A stretch of DNA of 64,000 bases. Source: Arcicella rigui (GTDB taxonomy: Bacteria; Bacteroidota; Bacteroidia; Cytophagales; Spirosomataceae). Positions 1 to 8,328 of the stretch are shown here, one piece after another (within the stretch, counting starts at the first letter, position 1; each line of letters begins with the position of its first letter). The translations under genes and the position numbers were made by a program. The stretch is taken from positions 1 to 64,000 of the forward strand of contig NZ_JAYFUM010000011.1 of NCBI RefSeq assembly GCF_034929435.1, given 5' to 3'. Below the pieces are notes generated by a model. That model ran no database searches. It was not told the origin of the DNA and was given only the letters and a program-made list of their open reading frames with translations.

Positions 1-103
1 AATTTACCGATTTGGACTTGTGATTATTCAAAAAACATCAACCCAAATCAAACTATTTTACAATTTTGATTACTTTAACTTGTTTAAAAATCAGGGCAAC
101 CTA

Positions 104-160
104 TTTTAGGCAAGGACAACTCCCCACTCCAAACTCAAAACTCAGCACTCAAAGCACTCT
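104..160. repeat. Low-complexity word repeat at the 3' end of dctA
   Basis: Short stretch built from variants of CACTCCAAACTC / CTCAAAACTCAGCACT that runs into the dctA stop codon. The 16-mer CTCAAAACTCAGCACT (134-149) recurs exactly at 24431-24446, and the lead-in TTTAGGCAAGGACA recurs near 31811. All three copies lie at the 3' end of a minus-strand gene, which suggests a family of 3'-UTR sequences. Function is unknown. Bases 1-103 hold nothing recognisable. Confidence 0.5.
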
Positions 161-1411
161 TTCCATTTGTTCACGGTCAAATTCGCCTTCGTTATTGGCT
201 AACCATATTGTTGCTACGCCATTTCCGATAAAATTAGTGATGGCTCTCGCTTCCGACATAAATCTATCGACCCCCAAAAGTAAGGCTAAACCTTCTACAG
301 GAATCACTTTTACCGCCGAAAGTGTGGAAGCCAACACAATAAAACCACTACCCGTCACACCAGCCGCACCTTTGGAAGTAATCATCAAGATACCGATTAT
401 CGTCAAGATTTGTTGCAAATCTAAGTGAACATTGAATACTTGTGCTAAAAAAAGTACCGCCATCGACAAATAAATGGTCGTTCCATCTAAATTAAAGGAA
501 TAACCCGCAGGAACAACCAAGCCCACAACCGACTTTGAACAACCCATTCTTTCCAATTTTTCCATCAAAGAAGGCAAAGCCGCTTCTGAAGAAGATGTTC
601 CTAAAACAATCAGTAACTCTTCACGAATGTACTTTAAAAATTTCCAAAGATTGATTTTATACATTCTTAGAATAAAATACAATACCACAAAAACAAAAAT
701 TGCCATAGTGCTGTAAACCGTCACCATCAGTTTTCCCAAAGGTAAAAGCGTATGTACGCCGTATTTGGCAATGGTAAATGCCATGCCACCAAAAGCACCG
801 ACTGGAGCAAAAAGCATTACTTTGTGCAAAGCCCAAAATATTTTTTTAGAAATAGGTTGTAAAAAAGCCACAATGTCGTTACGTTTTGAGTAATTACTGA
901 AAACCACCCCTAAAATAATAGCGATAATCAGTACTTGTAGCGTAGCGTTATCCATGAGAAACTTCAACCAACTAAAAGCCTCCGCCGATTTGGTATATTT
1001 TGAAATATCACCGCCTTTGATTTCAGAAGTCACTACGCCGTCGCCGGGGCGAATGATGTTGGCTGTAATAATACCGATGAAAAGGGCAAGCGTAGTTACT
1101 ACCTCAAAGTACAACAATGCCTTCGCTCCTACTTTGCCTACTTTTTTTAAATCTCCCATCGAAATTATACCCAACATGATGGTAATAAAAATGATAGGAC
1201 AAATAAAGATTTTGACAATACTGATAAAAATACTGCTGAGGAACTCGCTAAAAGTAGTCTTTATTTCGAACTCAGATAAATATAAACTGAATTTGATTGG
1301 CTTTTCTAAGATAGGTTGTAAGGCAATCGCAGGAGCAAAATGCCCCAACAGTACCCCAACGGTAATAGCGGTAAGTACCCAAAAAGTTAAGTTTTGAAAT
1401 AGTTTTTTCAT
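149..1411 (-). CDS. dctA: C4-dicarboxylate:cation symporter (DctA-type, DAACS family)
   Basis: A 420-residue inner-membrane secondary transporter expected to take up succinate, fumarate or malate with protons or sodium. The sequence shows the DAACS signatures: a serine-rich re-entrant loop LGTSSSEAALP, the motif GYSFNLDGTTIYL, SSKGAAGVTGSGF-like SKGAAGVTGSGF, and GVDRFMSEARAITN near the C-terminus. Several match E. coli DctA almost residue for residue, which favours DctA over GltP. An insertion of roughly 25 residues near residues 35-60 is unlike the E. coli protein. The ATG at 1411 is chosen over a TTG four codons upstream because it starts the charged leader MKKLFQ. No operon partner is evident; the next gene is 342 bases upstream. 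Glutamate transport remains possible. Confidence 0.9.
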   Translation of the reverse strand: MKKLFQNLTFWVLTAITVGVLLGHFAPAIALQPILEKPIKFSLYLSEFEIKTTFSEFLSSIFISIVKIFICPIIFITIMLGIISMGDLKKVGKVGAKALLYFEVVTTLALFIGIITANIIRPGDGVVTSEIKGGDISKYTKSAEAFSWLKFLMDNATLQVLIIAIILGVVFSNYSKRNDIVAFLQPISKKIFWALHKVMLFAPVGAFGGMAFTIAKYGVHTLLPLGKLMVTVYSTMAIFVFVVLYFILRMYKINLWKFLKYIREELLIVLGTSSSEAALPSLMEKLERMGCSKSVVGLVVPAGYSFNLDGTTIYLSMAVLFLAQVFNVHLDLQQILTIIGILMITSKGAAGVTGSGFIVLASTLSAVKVIPVEGLALLLGVDRFMSEARAITNFIGNGVATIWLANNEGEFDREQMERVL

Positions 1412-1562
1412 GGAAATTATCAATTGTTTAGCAATGATTTCTTTTAGTTAGAAATTGAGCGATTTAATGATTTAGTGATTAAGGTTTTGGAAATCAACAA
1501 CTTGATTGTTATTGAAATGTCTTTTGCTGACTAATGGGCAATCTTATAAAAGACACTGAGGA

Positions 1563-1645
1563 ACACAGAGAATATAATGAGGTTCACAGAGAAACATTGT
1601 AAAAATACTCTGTGAAACTCATTAAAACTCTGCTAAACTCTGTGT
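1563..1645. repeat. Inverted repeat of CACAGAG words upstream of dctA
   Basis: The 1412-1753 gap holds no gene. It contains an imperfect long hairpin. Its core arms are 1577-1591 and 1608-1622 (14 of 15 positions pair), and the outer arms are made of ACACAGAG/CTCTGTGT words. It lies between the 3' end of the AEC gene's downstream neighbour region and the dctA start, so it could be a leader structure of dctA or a mobile intergenic unit. No U-tract follows it, so it is not a classical terminator. Confidence 0.5.
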
Positions 1646-1753
1646 ATGAAAATCGTCCATTAATCAGATTTTTTTGAATTTGTATCATTGCTTAAAACAC
1701 TTTTCTAACAAGTAAAAGAATACTTTATGTATTTTAATAATTTGTTATGGAAT

Positions 1754-2665
1754 TTAAAAATAAAGCATTAATCCATACCAAACAGCAACATTCAATAAAG
1801 ATAATGGAATACTGATACTAACCATCTGTGTTGCTAAAGTTGGATTGAGCTTATAAGTTATGGCTATAATAGTGGCGGTATTCATCGAACCTAAGGTTGC
1901 TCCAATGACACAAAGTTTACCCAAAGGCGTGTATTCGCCCAGTATGAGGACATAAATTACAAAAATTAATAAAGGAGCAATGAATAATTTATACAATAAA
2001 CCATAAAAAAGGGATTTCAAGTCTAATTGGTTTTTCTGAAAATTGATTTGTAAACCAATTGAAAGTAAAGCTAAAAAGCCAAAAGGATTTCCGATTTTAT
2101 CTAATATTTGCTTACTCCACAAGGGAAAATGCCAGTCGAAAATATTCAGTACAAGTGCCAAACAAAAGGCTATAAATGGAGGAAATTTAAAAATATTTAA
2201 GATAACGGCTTTCATCGAAAAAGCAGCCGAAGAGTAATAAGATGCCGTAAAAATTCCTAACGTTCCGCACACTACAAACGAACCTGCTTGGCTCATCAAA
2301 ATACCCGTTTGTAAACCTTCTTTGCCAAAAAGTACTTCAAAAATCGGAAAGCCAACGAATGAAATACTGCTGATGCCAGCCGTCAGAATCAATGCTCCCT
2401 TGGTATTAGAATCAATATTTATGAAAGATGCGACCAAATTAAAAAAAATAAAAGACCCAATATATAGCAAATAAGGCATCAAAATCGGGAGTAGAAGATT
2501 TTTACTAAAATGTATTTCGGTGGTATTGAGCAGGGTAACTGCTGGTAAGCACACATAAATAATAATGCTGTTTAAAACGCTTGGAGCATCCTCAGAAAAA
2601 CTTTTCAGCCTTCTGAGGAGTACGCCAATGCTCAAGCAAACCAGTAGTAATAATAAGTTGGACAA
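1754..2665 (-). CDS. AEC-family transporter (auxin efflux carrier / malate permease type)
   Basis: A 303-residue, very hydrophobic protein with about ten predicted membrane spans and the short loops typical of AEC transporters, including an asparagine/proline-interrupted segment (YVCLPAVTLLN) near residue 40 and a matching helix break in the second half (GSMNTATIIAITYKLN). Family members move malate, other carboxylates or auxin-like acids across the inner membrane; the substrate cannot be read from the sequence. No in-frame ATG is suitably placed. The start used is TTG at 2665, directly before SNLLLLLV. The gene stands alone, between the TonB-dependent receptor downstream region and dctA, on the same strand as both. 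Confidence 0.8.
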   Translation of the reverse strand: MSNLLLLLVCLSIGVLLRRLKSFSEDAPSVLNSIIIYVCLPAVTLLNTTEIHFSKNLLLPILMPYLLYIGSFIFFNLVASFINIDSNTKGALILTAGISSISFVGFPIFEVLFGKEGLQTGILMSQAGSFVVCGTLGIFTASYYSSAAFSMKAVILNIFKFPPFIAFCLALVLNIFDWHFPLWSKQILDKIGNPFGFLALLSIGLQINFQKNQLDLKSLFYGLLYKLFIAPLLIFVIYVLILGEYTPLGKLCVIGATLGSMNTATIIAITYKLNPTLATQMVSISIPLSLLNVAVWYGLMLYF

Positions 2666-2748
2666 ATTGTAAATATTTATAAGTTGTACACAGTAGTAAA
2701 ATGATAGCTATGAGTAGTGAGCTTTGAGCTAAAATAATTGATAAACGC

Positions 2749-5700
2749 TTATAACTTAATCGTTAGACTGCTATAATAATATGCTCCATTGAAACCAAAC
2801 TGATTGGCATTTCTGGTATAAGGTACTTGTCCGTTTGAATAAGAAGCATAATTACTAAATACTTTATCTGGATATACATTGGTAAAATTGTTTCCGCCCA
2901 AAGTAAGGCTAAAATGCTTGTTGAAATTATAAACAACCGAGGCATCGAAGAGGTTTTTACCACCAAAAGTTTGACTGCGGTGGTTTTGTCCAGAAGGTTT
3001 TTCCCAAGCTGTCACTTCTCCAAAATATGAACTTCTAAAGTTGATGTTCCATTTTCCTACTTGATAGCCCAAAGATACCAATACTTTGCTATGTGGCTGA
3101 CTGGTTTCAATCAAAGCTCTACTTACCGTGTCAATTAGCACCACCGTTGCTTTGGTATCTTGTTGCAAAGCCGTAGGTGTTGCTTTGATGTTGGTAATTT
3201 CTGTTTTATTGACCGTAAGGGCAACACTGGCGGTAAACTTACTTTTAGCACCAATGTTTTGTTTGTAAGAAGCCACTACATCTATCCCTTTCGTTCCTGT
3301 GTTGATGGCGTTGGTAAAAAAAGTAATTTCTTGAAAATTAGGAAACAGGTTCTTTAAAGCGGTAATATTGTTTACATTTAGGTTTTCGGTAATGATAATT
3401 CTATCAGAAATATCTATTTGATAAGCATCAATTGTCAATAAAAGATTTTTGCCCAAAGTAGCCGTAAGACCTAAATTATAGTTCCAAGAAGTTTCTGGTT
3501 TGGGGTCTTCGATACCAATTTGTTTTAAGCGTGGGTCGTCTGAAGGCAATTGTTTGGTACTTCTAATAATTCCATTCTGCACCGTAGAGGTTGTTGCGGC
3601 ATTGGCAATTTGTTGCAATAGCGGTGCTCTGAAACCTTTATTAATTGAACCTCTGATTGAAAATACTTCTGTAATTTTCAATCTTGAAGCCAATTTTCCA
3701 GAAATATTACTGCCAAAATCACTATAATTTTCATAGCGTAAAGCAGCAGCGACCAACAAACGATTGGTAATATCACTTTCCACATCGGCATACACTCCTA
3801 TATTTGAACGATTTACACTTTTTTCATCGGCTTTATCAATCCCTACCCTTCCTTGAGAACCGGGCGTTTTATTTTTGGTAGCCGCTAATGGGCCAACTAA
3901 GTACGATGCTTCATCACCTGCACTAAGTGCAAAATTATCAACTCGGTATTGTGCTCCAAAAGCAAAGTTGACAGATTTGGTATTCCATAAACCTAACACC
4001 GTTTTAGAAGCGTTGATTTCAGTCAAACTTTGTCCAAAAGAAATTCTACCGATGTAAAAATCTTTGGGAGAAGCCGCCCCCATCGAAGCATTTGAAGAGT
4101 TCTTAGCCGATTGGTCTAAATAGTTTCTTCCATAACCTGTACTAAAATCCCAATTCCAACCTGTAAAAGTTTTGCGTTTGATGCCTACAAAAGAAGAGTA
4201 ATCGACCGACGTACCGGGCAATTCTGGCACATAACCATCGGGATACAAATCAACATTAGACGTAGCACTTGTGGGCAAAGCTGTACGAAGAAAAGCACGA
4301 GCAAATACGTCTTTCTGAGAAAATCCGCCAAAAGAGTAAAGCGTCCAATCAGTTTTTAAAGGAACATCAAGGTTATAAAACAATTGTCCCGATTTCATGG
4401 CATTACTTCCATAAGCTGTTGGGCGAAATGAACCATAAGTACCATCGCCCCAATATCCTCTTGATTTTAAAGCTGCTTCATCTGTTGCTTTTACGTTGGT
4501 ATAAATCCCCGTATAAGCTCCGCCAGCGACGGGTTGAGGATTGTAAGGGTCTGAGCGGTCTGTTCCTGCTACATCCTGATAATTACCCGTAATATTTAAT
4601 GAGGCTCTTTTTCCTAAAGCAAAACCGTAGTTTAAACCCACAGAATAGCCTCCGCCATCCCCTTCGCCAGTAACGCCATACTGGATTTGTGCTGTACCAT
4701 TGTTTACAGATTTTTTCAAAACCAAATTGGCAATACCTGCAATGGCATCTGAGCCGTATTGAGCGGCGGCACCATCTCGTAAAATTTCCATTCTTTCCAA
4801 AGCCAAAGAAGGTACTGCGTTTAAATCTGTTACGACTGTTCCTTTTCCAACGGTTACGTTGTTGTTGAGTGCCGCAAACTGGTGATGTCTTTTGCCGTCG
4901 ATGAGTACCAACATTTGGTCGGGAGATAAGCCTTTTAAAGATGCAGGGTCGGCATAATTGGCAACGCCATTGATACCATTTTTGGCTGAATTGAACGAAG
5001 GTGACATAAATTGTACTTGTTGCGACAATTCTGTTTGCCCAGTCGATTGCAATTCTTTGGCACTAATCACATCCACGGGAACGGGACGTTCAACATTGGT
5101 ACGAGCCACCGTAGAGCGTGAACCAATGACTACAACTTCACCCAATTGTGCATTATCTTCTTTCAAAGTCAGGGCGATTACTTGTTTGGCACTGACTTTG
5201 ATTTCTTCTTTTTTATATCCAATAAATGAAAACACCAGTACTTCGCCTTCTTTGGCAACGATACTAAACTTTCCTTCAGCATCGGTAACAGTACCTCTTG
5301 CTGTGCCTTTTACCAAAATACTTACGCCGACTAACGCTTCGCCTTTTTCACTGCTAATTTTGCCTGATACTTTTTCGTCTTCCACCACCACTTCTTTTTC
5401 ACTGGGAAAAGCGTTGGTTTGTTCTTTACTTTTCTTCAAAATAATTTGCTCTTCTACCACTTCATAACGAATCTGATTAGGGAAAAGAAGTTTAGGTAAA
5501 ACCGAATGCAAGGCTTCACGATTGACTTCTATGCTTACATCTTTATTAAGCTGAATCGTATTGTTGCTATACACAAAACGTACTCCCGACTGTTTTTCTA
5601 TTTCTATCAAAACAGTCTTTAAGCTTACATTGCTTAGTTTGATAGACACTTCTCTGGTCAAAATTTGCTGGGCTTTGCTCGGAGAGCCTAAAGCCATCAC

Positions 5701-5787
5701 CGAAAAGATAGCGAATAAAAGACATTGACTAATCGTAATTTTCATAATGGTTAGCATCGTATGCTTTAAAGCTAAAAATTTTTTCAT
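2749..5787 (-). CDS. TonB-dependent receptor with N-terminal STN signalling domain
   Basis: An outer-membrane active transporter of 1012 residues. Order of parts: signal peptide (about 1-40, possibly starting at the internal MKITISQ), STN (secretin/TonB N-terminal) domain about 45-115, carboxypeptidase-regulatory-like beta-sandwich about 140-210 (motif VTDAEGKFSIVAKEGEVLVF), plug about 225-360 with LIDGKRHH and ERMEILRDGAAAQYGSDAIAG, then a 22-strand-type barrel. STN domains in this family contact a FecR-type anti-sigma factor in the periplasm. The FecR gene lies immediately upstream on the same strand, so this is probably a trans-envelope signalling receptor. There is no SusD partner. The ligand (siderophore, vitamin or glycan) is unknown. 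Confidence 0.92.
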   Translation of the reverse strand: MKKFLALKHTMLTIMKITISQCLLFAIFSVMALGSPSKAQQILTREVSIKLSNVSLKTVLIEIEKQSGVRFVYSNNTIQLNKDVSIEVNREALHSVLPKLLFPNQIRYEVVEEQIILKKSKEQTNAFPSEKEVVVEDEKVSGKISSEKGEALVGVSILVKGTARGTVTDAEGKFSIVAKEGEVLVFSFIGYKKEEIKVSAKQVIALTLKEDNAQLGEVVVIGSRSTVARTNVERPVPVDVISAKELQSTGQTELSQQVQFMSPSFNSAKNGINGVANYADPASLKGLSPDQMLVLIDGKRHHQFAALNNNVTVGKGTVVTDLNAVPSLALERMEILRDGAAAQYGSDAIAGIANLVLKKSVNNGTAQIQYGVTGEGDGGGYSVGLNYGFALGKRASLNITGNYQDVAGTDRSDPYNPQPVAGGAYTGIYTNVKATDEAALKSRGYWGDGTYGSFRPTAYGSNAMKSGQLFYNLDVPLKTDWTLYSFGGFSQKDVFARAFLRTALPTSATSNVDLYPDGYVPELPGTSVDYSSFVGIKRKTFTGWNWDFSTGYGRNYLDQSAKNSSNASMGAASPKDFYIGRISFGQSLTEINASKTVLGLWNTKSVNFAFGAQYRVDNFALSAGDEASYLVGPLAATKNKTPGSQGRVGIDKADEKSVNRSNIGVYADVESDITNRLLVAAALRYENYSDFGSNISGKLASRLKITEVFSIRGSINKGFRAPLLQQIANAATTSTVQNGIIRSTKQLPSDDPRLKQIGIEDPKPETSWNYNLGLTATLGKNLLLTIDAYQIDISDRIIITENLNVNNITALKNLFPNFQEITFFTNAINTGTKGIDVVASYKQNIGAKSKFTASVALTVNKTEITNIKATPTALQQDTKATVVLIDTVSRALIETSQPHSKVLVSLGYQVGKWNINFRSSYFGEVTAWEKPSGQNHRSQTFGGKNLFDASVVYNFNKHFSLTLGGNNFTNVYPDKVFSNYASYSNGQVPYTRNANQFGFNGAYYYSSLTIKL

Positions 5788-5895
5788 TGGTTAATTAAAT
5801 TTAGATTGTTTAATTTTTTTGGGACATAGTTTTCCCAGCTCACCCAAATTGATTTGAGTGCAGTAGGAGTTTTTATAGATTTGTTTTTTGCTATG

Positions 5896-6873
5896 TTATG
5901 GACAGCCGTTTCCTTTCAAGGAAATATTTTGTCCATCAATTACGTACTCCGCTTCTATGGAACGGCAAATGACTTCAAGAATCGTAGAGAGATGTACGTT
6001 GTCGAAATTTCCGCTCAAGCGGCAGTTTTGGAGTTTGGGTGATAATTCAATCTGTACATTAAAATTATGTTCGATGCTTTTTACAACATCTTCCATATTG
6101 GTGTCGTCGAATTGTAGCGATGACAATTCCCAATAAAATGTTTTATCAGGTGGCAAAACATTTACTTGCATTTCATCGGTTTTTGTTGCTAACACAACTT
6201 GTTGTTTTGGTAGTAGAATAATCTCTTTTTCTGTTTCATTTTTCACTGAAACTTTTCCTGTAACGACCGACACCTCAAAAGTTTCCATTGTTGGGTAAGC
6301 CTTTACGTTGAAGCTTGTACCTAAAACGGTGGTTGTCATTTTGCCTGAGTAAATCAAAAATGGACGAGCTTCATCTCTTTTAACGTCAAAAAAGGCTTCT
6401 CCTTTCAGGTTTACTTGTCTGTACAGTCGGTCAGATTGATTATAGCTCAATTGAGTTTTGGGCTGTAATAAAACGATACTTCCATCGGGTAAAACAACTT
6501 TGAGAATTTTAGCAGAAGAGTTTTCATACTTTGCCCAATCGGAAATTGGAATATCCGATTTGATTTTACTGATTTTCTCCTTGTCATTTGGCAAGAAATA
6601 AAACGATAGCCCAACTACAATCACCAATACCGCCGCCATACTTGCCACTGCCCAAACCCAACGAGGAGGATTGTATTTCTCCTTGTGTTTAATTTGCTCT
6701 TGAATTGCCTCCTTGATTTTATTTTTAAGTTCGGCTCGCTCTTCTTCGGTTAAATCACTCAAGCCGTCAGGTTTATTTTCAAACGAAGCGTACCATCTTT
6801 CAACAAAGAATCTTTCGCCCTCAGATGCTTCGTCGTTCAAGTAACGTTCTATTATTTCTTGATTTATTCTCAT
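5896..6873 (-). CDS. FecR-family anti-sigma factor
   Basis: A 325-residue single-span regulator. The cytoplasmic N-terminus (about 1-70, with YLNDEASEGERFFVERWY) would bind the ECF sigma factor. A membrane segment covers about residues 72-94, followed by a periplasmic FecR domain about 130-225 (KVVLPDGSIVLLQPKTQL, LGTSFNVKAYP) and a C-terminal DUF4974-like domain about 255-322. In the known Fec-type pathway the receptor STN domain signals to FecR, releasing the sigma factor. The reading frame is open further upstream, but ATG 6873 starts the conserved MRINQEIIERYLN leader. The receptor follows 108 bases downstream. Unusually, an Rpn gene with repeats separates FecR from its sigma factor, and a terminator lies between them. 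Confidence 0.93.
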   Translation of the reverse strand: MRINQEIIERYLNDEASEGERFFVERWYASFENKPDGLSDLTEEERAELKNKIKEAIQEQIKHKEKYNPPRWVWAVASMAAVLVIVVGLSFYFLPNDKEKISKIKSDIPISDWAKYENSSAKILKVVLPDGSIVLLQPKTQLSYNQSDRLYRQVNLKGEAFFDVKRDEARPFLIYSGKMTTTVLGTSFNVKAYPTMETFEVSVVTGKVSVKNETEKEIILLPKQQVVLATKTDEMQVNVLPPDKTFYWELSSLQFDDTNMEDVVKSIEHNFNVQIELSPKLQNCRLSGNFDNVHLSTILEVICRSIEAEYVIDGQNISLKGNGCP

Positions 6874-6989
6874 TTTATTCTTGCTTTCAAATACTAAGTG
6901 AAACAACACGCCTTTTTCCCCTATGCAGAAATAATATTTTTTTAAGAAAAATTTTTCTTCTATGAATAAAGTGAGAAATATCATCTGGA

Positions 6990-7022
6990 TAAAAACAAAA
7001 AACAAGCCTTTTGAGCTTGTTT
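6990..7022 (-). terminator. Rho-independent terminator of the Rpn array
   Basis: Reading the minus strand, an 8-bp stem (7015-7022 with 7000-7007, AAACAAGC/GCTTGTTT) is followed by a T-rich tract. It would end transcripts coming from the sigma factor and Rpn genes before FecR, so FecR and the receptor probably have their own promoter in 6874-6989. Confidence 0.55.
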
Positions 7023-7053
7023 GGGGAATATTTCTTTCAAAATTGAATAATCT

Positions 7054-7212
7054 CTATTTTGAAGTATTTTTTATTTTCTTAATAATCTTTTCAACTTCTT
7101 GAATGGATAATCCAAAAGATTTTGAAATCAATTCAATTGATACTCCATTTTGAATTAATCCTTTTATACTATTGAAAGTTGTTTCCTCTCTAATTTCATC
7201 TGCAATAGTCAT
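7054..7212 (-). CDS. Stand-alone Rpn C-terminal domain, copy 3 (52 residues)
   Basis: A small ORF of 52 codons plus TAG. It begins MTIADEIREETTFN and corresponds over its full length to the last 52 residues of the Rpn nuclease encoded at 7406-8299, diverged mainly in its second half. Its ATG sits 11 bases after the stop of copy 2, in the same AAACAA-GATTGC leader context that precedes the other copies. The intact frame across three copies indicates selection on protein. By analogy with RpnS proteins, the C-terminal fragments made from internal starts of Rpn genes, it may act as an antitoxin or oligomerisation partner; this role is inference. Confidence 0.7.
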   Translation of the reverse strand: MTIADEIREETTFNSIKGLIQNGVSIELISKSFGLSIQEVEKIIKKIKNTSK

Positions 7213-7223
7213 AGCAATCTTGT

Positions 7224-7394
7224 TTAGTTAGAAGAAGTTTTCAATTTTTTGATAATTTCTTCTACCTTTTGAACAGATATGCCAAAAGATTTTGAAATTA
7301 ATTCAATTGAGGCTCCATTTTGAAGTAATCCCTTAACATAATTAAATGTAGTTTTTTCTCTTTCTTCTTCTCTAATTTCATCTGCAATAGTCAT
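7224..7394 (-). CDS. Stand-alone Rpn C-terminal domain, copy 2 (56 residues)
   Basis: A small ORF of 56 codons plus TAA. It is nearly identical to the C-terminus of the adjacent Rpn nuclease, especially the last 20 residues. It differs by a four-codon insertion (a glutamate/arginine/lysine run) after MTIADEIREE and by changes around the loop NGASIELIS. It starts 11 bases downstream of the nuclease stop codon, and copy 3 starts 11 bases after its own stop, so the three form a head-to-tail array with unit lengths of 170 and 182 bases. Too short for default gene callers. Probable function: regulator of the full-length nuclease (inference). Confidence 0.72.
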   Translation of the reverse strand: MTIADEIREEEREKTTFNYVKGLLQNGASIELISKSFGISVQKVEEIIKKLKTSSN

Positions 7395-7405
7395 GGCAAT
7401 ATTGT

Positions 7406-7564
7406 TTAATTAGACGAAGTTTTCAATTTTTTGATAATTTCTTCTACCTTTTGAACCGATATGCCAAAAGATTTTGCGATAATCTCTGGAGTAATACCAT
7501 TTTGAAGTAATCCTTTTATATGATTGAAAGTAGTTTCTTCTCTAATTTCATCTGCGATAGTCAT
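7406..7564 (-). other. Putative internal translation start within rpn (RpnS-like product)
   Basis: Met246 of the nuclease (ATG 7562-7564) is preceded by AAACAATATTGCC, the same leader found before the stand-alone copies at 7394 and, slightly altered, 7212. A 52-residue product from this internal start would be equivalent to the two downstream ORFs. Internal starts giving C-terminal antitoxins are established for other Rpn genes; here it is inferred from the conserved context. Confidence 0.5.
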
Positions 7565-8299
7565 GGCAATATTGTTTACATTTTGTGAAACCTGTGTAAA
7601 TATAGGAGATAATTTATTCTGTGTCAAGTTAATACCTTCTTCGATATAACGGAAAGTAGTCTTTATAAAGTCATCTTGACGAGCCGAATCCAAAGCATTT
7701 AATTTATTGACTAAGAAGGGTGTTAAATTCAAAAAACTATTCATCTTGTCTCGGCTATGTTTCATCAGCATCGTAGCAAGACCTAACATATCACTCTTGA
7801 AATTTTCAATTTGATAATCTTCTATCCCATTTAAGGAAAATAAAAGATAATCAAACTGAGGAATAAATGGATGAAGACTTTCATGTGTATTCCCGAAATA
7901 AGTAAGCATCGAAAGTTTTTTCCAAGTACTTTCTCCATGATAAATCACCGTTGAAATAACAACCGACAATGGCTTATTTTGCTTTTGTTCCTCATGCCAA
8001 ACATTGTTCATATAACGCAAAAGCTGTAAGTGAGGATATTTTTCTGGATATGATTTATGTTCAAAAAGTAAAGAAACCAATGCCTGCTGTCCAGCATATT
8101 CGGTCTGATAAACAATATCTGCCAAATGCTCAGATAAATCTGCATCTGTAAAAGAAGCGTTGATTTTCGTTAAAGTAAGAAGGTTTATTTTGTCCCTGAT
8201 TTCAGAGGGAAAAGTTTCTTCAATAAAACTTTGAGCAATATCTAAACGAGAAAAAGTTTCTTTAAAGAATTTGTCGTGTGGATTATTTAGGTGACTCAT
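7406..8299 (-). CDS. Rpn-family recombination-promoting nuclease (PD-(D/E)XK putative transposase)
   Basis: A 297-residue protein of the Rpn/YhgA-like PD-(D/E)XK family: DNA endonucleases that stimulate RecA-independent recombination and, in recent work, act as toxins in phage defence. The N-terminus MSHLNNPHDKFFKETFS is the family hallmark. Likely catalytic residues are D61 and the E80-H-K82 pair (LFEHKS). The C-terminal 52 residues form a small helix-turn-helix-like domain starting at Met246, which is repeated twice downstream as separate ORFs. The start is ATG 8299, not the alternative start nine codons upstream, because the former opens the conserved motif. The gene begins 29 bases after the sigma factor stop and may be co-transcribed with it. 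Its position between sigma and anti-sigma genes suggests a later insertion. Confidence 0.9.
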   Translation of the reverse strand: MSHLNNPHDKFFKETFSRLDIAQSFIEETFPSEIRDKINLLTLTKINASFTDADLSEHLADIVYQTEYAGQQALVSLLFEHKSYPEKYPHLQLLRYMNNVWHEEQKQNKPLSVVISTVIYHGESTWKKLSMLTYFGNTHESLHPFIPQFDYLLFSLNGIEDYQIENFKSDMLGLATMLMKHSRDKMNSFLNLTPFLVNKLNALDSARQDDFIKTTFRYIEEGINLTQNKLSPIFTQVSQNVNNIAMTIADEIREETTFNHIKGLLQNGITPEIIAKSFGISVQKVEEIIKKLKTSSN

Positions 8300-8328
8300 T
8301 GTAATAGAACATTTCAGTTTTCTCAAAA

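Noticed and set aside
4269..4592. 107-codon plus-strand frame within the receptor gene
   Set aside because: It lies antisense within a well-supported TonB-dependent receptor and shows no domain.
6874..7005. Longer FecR protein starting at 7005
   Set aside because: The extension lacks the conserved pattern and overlaps the terminator of the Rpn array; the start MRINQEIIERYLN is typical of the family.
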